A DNA stretch of 8,780 nucleotides. It comes from Actinomycetota bacterium. Its GTDB lineage: Bacteria > Actinomycetota > Humimicrobiia > Humimicrobiales > Humimicrobiaceae. Shown here piece by piece: positions 6,174-8,780 of this stretch (position 1 is its first letter; every line of letters starts with the position of its first letter). The stretch covers positions 1-8,780 of the forward strand of contig JAMDDL010000082.1 in NCBI GenBank assembly GCA_023488645.1. The letters run 5' to 3'. The translations under genes were made by a program, and so were the position numbers. The notes below the pieces were generated by a model. It saw only the letters and a list, made by a program, of their open reading frames with translations, made no database searches and had not been told where the DNA came from.

Positions 6174-6955
6174 TACCATCTACCTCCTTTTAGAACTTTT
6201 TTCTCTAAAAAAGTAATAAGATACGTAAGAAACGCACCCATTCCACCAATTACTAACATGCCTACGATTATAACATCGATTCTAAATATACCGCGGCACT
6301 GCATAATCATAAAGCCAAGACCTCGGGTTGAAGCGAGAAGCTCTGCTGCAACCAAGGTTGCCCATGAAACACCGAGAGAAACTTTAAGTCCAGTAAGAAT
6401 CATAGGTAGCGCACTTGGTATAGCAATTTTAAAAAGCATTTTCAGGTTTGATGCACCAAAAGTCTGTCCCACCCATAAATGAACCGAACGTGTTACTTTA
6501 ATGCCTGAATATGAATTGATAGTATTTGCAACAAAGGATGTCATGAATATAACCATAGCCTTTGAAAAGACGCCTATGCCAAAAAGTATTATCATAAGCG
6601 GGATCCATGAAATACCAGGCAAAGGGCGCAAAAGGTCGAAAACTGGACGGACAAACATTTCGAATCTCTTAAACCATGCCATGGAAATACCTAAGGGCAC
6701 TCCAATAATTATACCTAAGGTATAACCTGTAAGTGCAATCCTAAGCGAAGAAAAAAGATGCTGAAACATTGTAGCGCCGTCAGGATTAGGGTCATAAAAC
6801 TTTACAAAGAAGGTTGTTGCTATCTTTATCGGACTTGGGATCATTGTTTTGGGAATTAACTTTAACACATCCGTCAAAAGCTCCCATATTAGCACAAAAG
6901 TAGCTAACGATATGATTGCTATAATAATGTATTTTCTGTTATTTTCCTTTTTCAT
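6173..6955 (-). CDS. ABC transporter permease 1, SsuC/TauC-like
   Basis: This is an inner-membrane subunit of the BPD_transp_1 family, forming half of the import channel. The 260 residues are normal for SsuC/TauC. A hydrophobic segment at about 9-30 is followed by several more (about 72-94, 115-150, 183-206, 226-250). The cytoplasmic EAA loop that docks on the ATPase is at about 163-183, with the pattern GAS...F.IAIPSALP. The ATG is preceded by an AGAGGT ribosome-binding site about 9 bases upstream. The stop codon TAA shares its last A with the ATG of permease 2 (TAATG), a sign of translational coupling. It is clearly different from permease 2, so the channel is probably a heterodimer. The transposase remnant separates it from the binding-protein gene. 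I found no convincing promoter in the short gap upstream, so it may rely on readthrough. Confidence 0.92.
   Translation of the reverse strand: MKKENNRKYIIIAIISLATFVLIWELLTDVLKLIPKTMIPSPIKIATTFFVKFYDPNPDGATMFQHLFSSLRIALTGYTLGIIIGVPLGISMAWFKRFEMFVRPVFDLLRPLPGISWIPLMIILFGIGVFSKAMVIFMTSFVANTINSYSGIKVTRSVHLWVGQTFGASNLKMLFKIAIPSALPMILTGLKVSLGVSWATLVAAELLASTRGLGFMIMQCRGIFRIDVIIVGMLVIGGMGAFLTYLITFLEKKVLKGGRW
6183..6188 (-). promoter_or_regulatory. Ribosome-binding site that decides the permease 2 start
   Basis: AGGAGG lies 3 bases before an upstream ATG (6179) and 9 bases before the second ATG (6173). Three bases is too close for efficient initiation, so 6173 is the better start. That start also forms the TAATG junction with permease 1. 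Confidence 0.75.
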
Positions 6956-7000
6956 ACGCAGACTACCTCTTTCTTATATAATTAGTTAATAGTGAATAAT

Positions 7001-7424
7001 TTAGGACTTTTTACAATATCTTTTAGTATTTATGTTTAATTCCATTATATCAAGGCACTCCTCTATCCTATCTCCTTTGTAACTTTTATAGTAAGATTTA
7101 TTTAAACCATACATTCTTTTATTTTCACTTATCTTAGCCTCAATTGCTGCTCTTTTGTTATATAACTTTTCCTTATCCTTTCCCATTTTAGTGCTTCTGT
7201 TCTTTTTATGTGGTACTGCAATAACTATCTTTAATTTTTTATCAAGAGTAATATCAGTTGTCTTTGTCTTATTACCTGTTTTTGAGCTAAGCAGGATTTA
7301 TATATAGCGCTAATATCATTCCAGTTTAAAATTTTTTTAATTCTACAAGTTCATGATCTTGCGGTAAAATATTTGTAATTAGACTATCTGATAGTTCTTG
7401 TTGATTCTTAGGACCTGTAAACAT
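7001..7424 (-). pseudogene. Degenerate IS transposase remnant (DDE type, IS4/IS5-like), frameshifted and internally deleted
   Basis: A possible start at 7424 opens MFTGPKNQQELSDSL and continues ILPQDHELVELKK, which looks like the N-terminus of a DDE transposase. The frame then shifts at a run of seven A (7332-7338, minus-strand sense) into LNWNDISAIYKSCL. It shifts again near a run of five A (7279-7283) into KTGNKTKTTD, and runs on to LYNKRAAIEAKISENKRMYG and the stop at 7001. That last block matches the Y-(2)-R-(3)-E-(6)-K signature of IS4-type transposases (Tyr, Arg, catalytic Glu, Lys). The N-terminal part joins the C-terminal part after only about 75 residues, so the central region with the two catalytic Asp residues is gone; full-length relatives are several times longer. 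The last 61 codons alone form an open frame from 7186. I see no terminal inverted repeats or target duplication. It cannot be active. Confidence 0.7.
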
Positions 7425-7612
7425 ATGTTAATATCATTTAGCATGTGGTGATATTAGGTAATTTTACCATATTTTAAAAGCTTTCTTAATTTGAAATTTT
7501 CCATAGTTAGCATTTAAAATTCCATGATAGATTTTCTTCAAATCTCCTACTCCAGTAATCGAACTAATTTACTATATACACCAAAAATATTTAAACCCAT
7601 AAAGCATCTTAA
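7425..7612. other. AT-rich spacer beside the transposase remnant, no gene seen
   Basis: Between the hairpin and the transposase remnant lies AT-rich sequence with only short broken frames. One minus-strand stretch reads ITGVGDLKKIYHGILN before a stop, but I do not recognise it. It may be further eroded insertion-sequence DNA. No promoter or repeat convinced me. Confidence 0.35.
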
Positions 7613-7650
7613 TTAAGCGAGGCTTTCAAATTTTCACAAGCCTCGCTTAA
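7613..7650 (-). terminator. Strong hairpin after the binding-protein gene (terminator or transcript-end stabiliser)
   Basis: A perfect 13-bp inverted repeat (TTAAGCGAGGCTT at 7613-7625, its complement at 7638-7650) encloses a 12-nt loop and starts 14 bases after the binding-protein stop codon. The stem has a GC-rich core. On the minus strand the 3' side continues TTAAGATGC, so the U-tract is poor. It may be a partial terminator or an mRNA-stabilising stem that keeps binding-protein mRNA more abundant than permease mRNA. Confidence 0.7.
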
Positions 7651-7664
7651 TATAGAATACTGTC

Positions 7665-8780
7665 TTACTCAGCAACCTTAACATCTATTCCAAGAGCATC
7701 CTTAATTATTGACGTGTCAAACGATTTTGTAATATTGGGTAAATTATCCTTTGTAATCTGACCTGCTTCAGTAAAGAATTCGCCGAAAGCCAAATTGCTC
7801 TTGCCAAATAGATACTCGGGCTTTGATATATAATCCTTTGTGAAATAAAAACAATAATTTGCTTCTCTTGTCATGTAATCTTCGGTCCATACAATACCAT
7901 TATCACCAAAGAATTTAATGGCAAAAGGTATTCTTAAATCATTATCCTGTAAGTCATCACATGCATGGTATATAGCTTTTAAAAAAAGTACTATTTCATC
8001 TCGTCTTTCCTTAAGTACCTCAGGACGTACAAAAATAGAATCAGTAGAATAAAACCCTGTTATTTCTTCAAAAGGAGCAACTAGAACATAACCCTTATCT
8101 ACTGCCTGCCAGCCAAATGGAGACCAAGTTGGTAAAAGATCGCCCTGACCTGCCACATATGCTTGAAATGCCTGACCCACATCCATGCCAGTCATCTTTA
8201 CGTCGCTCATATTTAATCCAAAAAGATTTACATATTTTATAGTTTCAAGCTGACACGATGTTCCGAGAGGACCCAAGAAATTCAGTCCCTTTATTGTATC
8301 CTTGCTACCATACATATCAGGATGCTCTGGGATCTCACCTTTTTTTGTGAGTACCTTAGAGTCAGGACGGGCATAAAGTCCAATTTTACCAGCTATGCCT
8401 GTTTCACCCACCAATATACCAGCGCTATTTGCAAGTGAAAAAACCGATGCGGTGCCGCTCACTGCTACATCAATAAGTTTTGCATTAACTGCTTCGTTGA
8501 GAAGTGCACCGTTGCCAAACATACTCTTCTCAATGTTAAGTCCAAGTTCCTTAAAGTAGCCTTTTTCAAGAGCCCACTGTACAACAACACCCATCCCAAG
8601 AGGCAATGTACCTACCACAAGTTTGTCATATTGTGGAACTGTTGCTGCTGCAGTTGTCTCGGCTGCTTTTGTTGTTTCAGCTGCTGCAGTTGTTGCCGTT
8701 GTAGCAGCTTTACATCCCACCCCCAAGGAAACTATTAAAACTACTGTAACCAATAATATTAATATTTTTTTCATTATCAT
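7665..8780 (-). CDS. ABC transporter substrate-binding lipoprotein, nitrate/sulfonate/taurine (SsuA/TauA-like) type
   Basis: This is the extracellular, membrane-anchored binding protein that would deliver ligand to the permease pair encoded downstream. Residues 3-22 form a Lys-Lys-led hydrophobic signal peptide ending in GVG before Cys23, the expected lipidation site; Gly at -3 of the lipobox is slightly atypical. Residues 24-48 are a Thr/Ala/Glu/Lys linker, common after the lipid anchor in clostridial binding proteins. From about residue 53 the fold is of the SsuA/NMT1 kind: LPLGMG..VQWALEKGYF near 59-76, DVAVSGTASV near 104-113 and a G.GDLLPTW.P segment near 211-221. Length (371 aa) is normal. 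The first ATG sits at the window edge, and a second ATG two codons later (8774) is an equally good start; the ribosome-binding site and promoter lie outside. The ligand cannot be read from sequence; a sulfonate or sulfate ester is inferred from the maturase and sulfatase downstream. Confidence 0.9.
   Translation of the reverse strand: MIMKKILILLVTVVLIVSLGVGCKAATTATTAAAETTKAAETTAAATVPQYDKLVVGTLPLGMGVVVQWALEKGYFKELGLNIEKSMFGNGALLNEAVNAKLIDVAVSGTASVFSLANSAGILVGETGIAGKIGLYARPDSKVLTKKGEIPEHPDMYGSKDTIKGLNFLGPLGTSCQLETIKYVNLFGLNMSDVKMTGMDVGQAFQAYVAGQGDLLPTWSPFGWQAVDKGYVLVAPFEEITGFYSTDSIFVRPEVLKERRDEIVLFLKAIYHACDDLQDNDLRIPFAIKFFGDNGIVWTEDYMTREANYCFYFTKDYISKPEYLFGKSNLAFGEFFTEAGQITKDNLPNITKSFDTSIIKDALGIDVKVAE

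Noticed and set aside
5398..6725. Several plus-strand open frames of 60-90 codons across the permease genes
   Set aside because: They are antisense to conserved membrane-protein coding sequence and look like by-products of its codon bias.
7001..7186. A separate 61-residue small protein gene
   Set aside because: The same frame extends upstream without a start into transposase-like sequence and carries the Y-R-E-K transposase signature, so it is a pseudogene fragment.
8640..8715. Repeated GCTGCTGCAGTTGTT-like DNA as a tandem repeat
   Set aside because: It encodes the Thr/Ala-rich linker after the lipidated cysteine; the repetition reflects low-complexity protein sequence.

Overview
The window is AT-rich, all recognisable genes lie on the minus strand, ribosome-binding sites are strong (GGAGG type), and the radical-SAM protein closely resembles the Clostridium perfringens anaerobic sulfatase-maturating enzyme as I remember it. 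Together these suggest a low-GC, anaerobic Clostridia-type Firmicute. No ribosomal or other phylogenetic marker is present, so genus is not assignable.

Layout, in transcription order from the right edge. A lipoprotein substrate-binding protein of the nitrate/sulfonate/taurine (SsuA/TauA-like) type (7665-8780) is followed by a perfect 13-bp hairpin (7613-7650). Next comes a fossil of an insertion-sequence transposase (7001-7424), frameshifted and missing its core. Then four tightly packed ABC genes follow: permease 1 (6173-6955), permease 2 (5385-6173), ATPase 1 (4630-5412) and ATPase 2 (3871-4614). They are joined by a TAATG overlap, a 28-bp overlap and a 15-bp gap. A 218-bp spacer holds a candidate 21-residue peptide ORF and a possible promoter. 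It is followed by the anaerobic sulfatase-maturating radical-SAM/SPASM enzyme (2531-3652). A roughly 600-bp spacer carries a strong sigma-A-type promoter whose -10 box is overlapped by a perfect 22-bp palindrome. It then runs through a leader of about 295 nt into a cytoplasmic S1-type sulfatase (432-1934), which ends at a rho-independent terminator (345-380). The first ~340 bases show no gene.

How the genes fit together (inference). The transporter would import an organosulfur compound, perhaps a sulfate ester. The radical-SAM enzyme would convert Cys56 of the sulfatase to formylglycine without oxygen. The activated sulfatase would then release sulfate in the cytoplasm. Two points deserve a second look. 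The transporter has paired, non-identical ATPases whose atypical residues (Asn in place of the switch His in one, LSGSM signature in the other) fall in the same composite ATP site. The sulfatase also appears to have its own repressor-controlled promoter, separate from the transporter genes.
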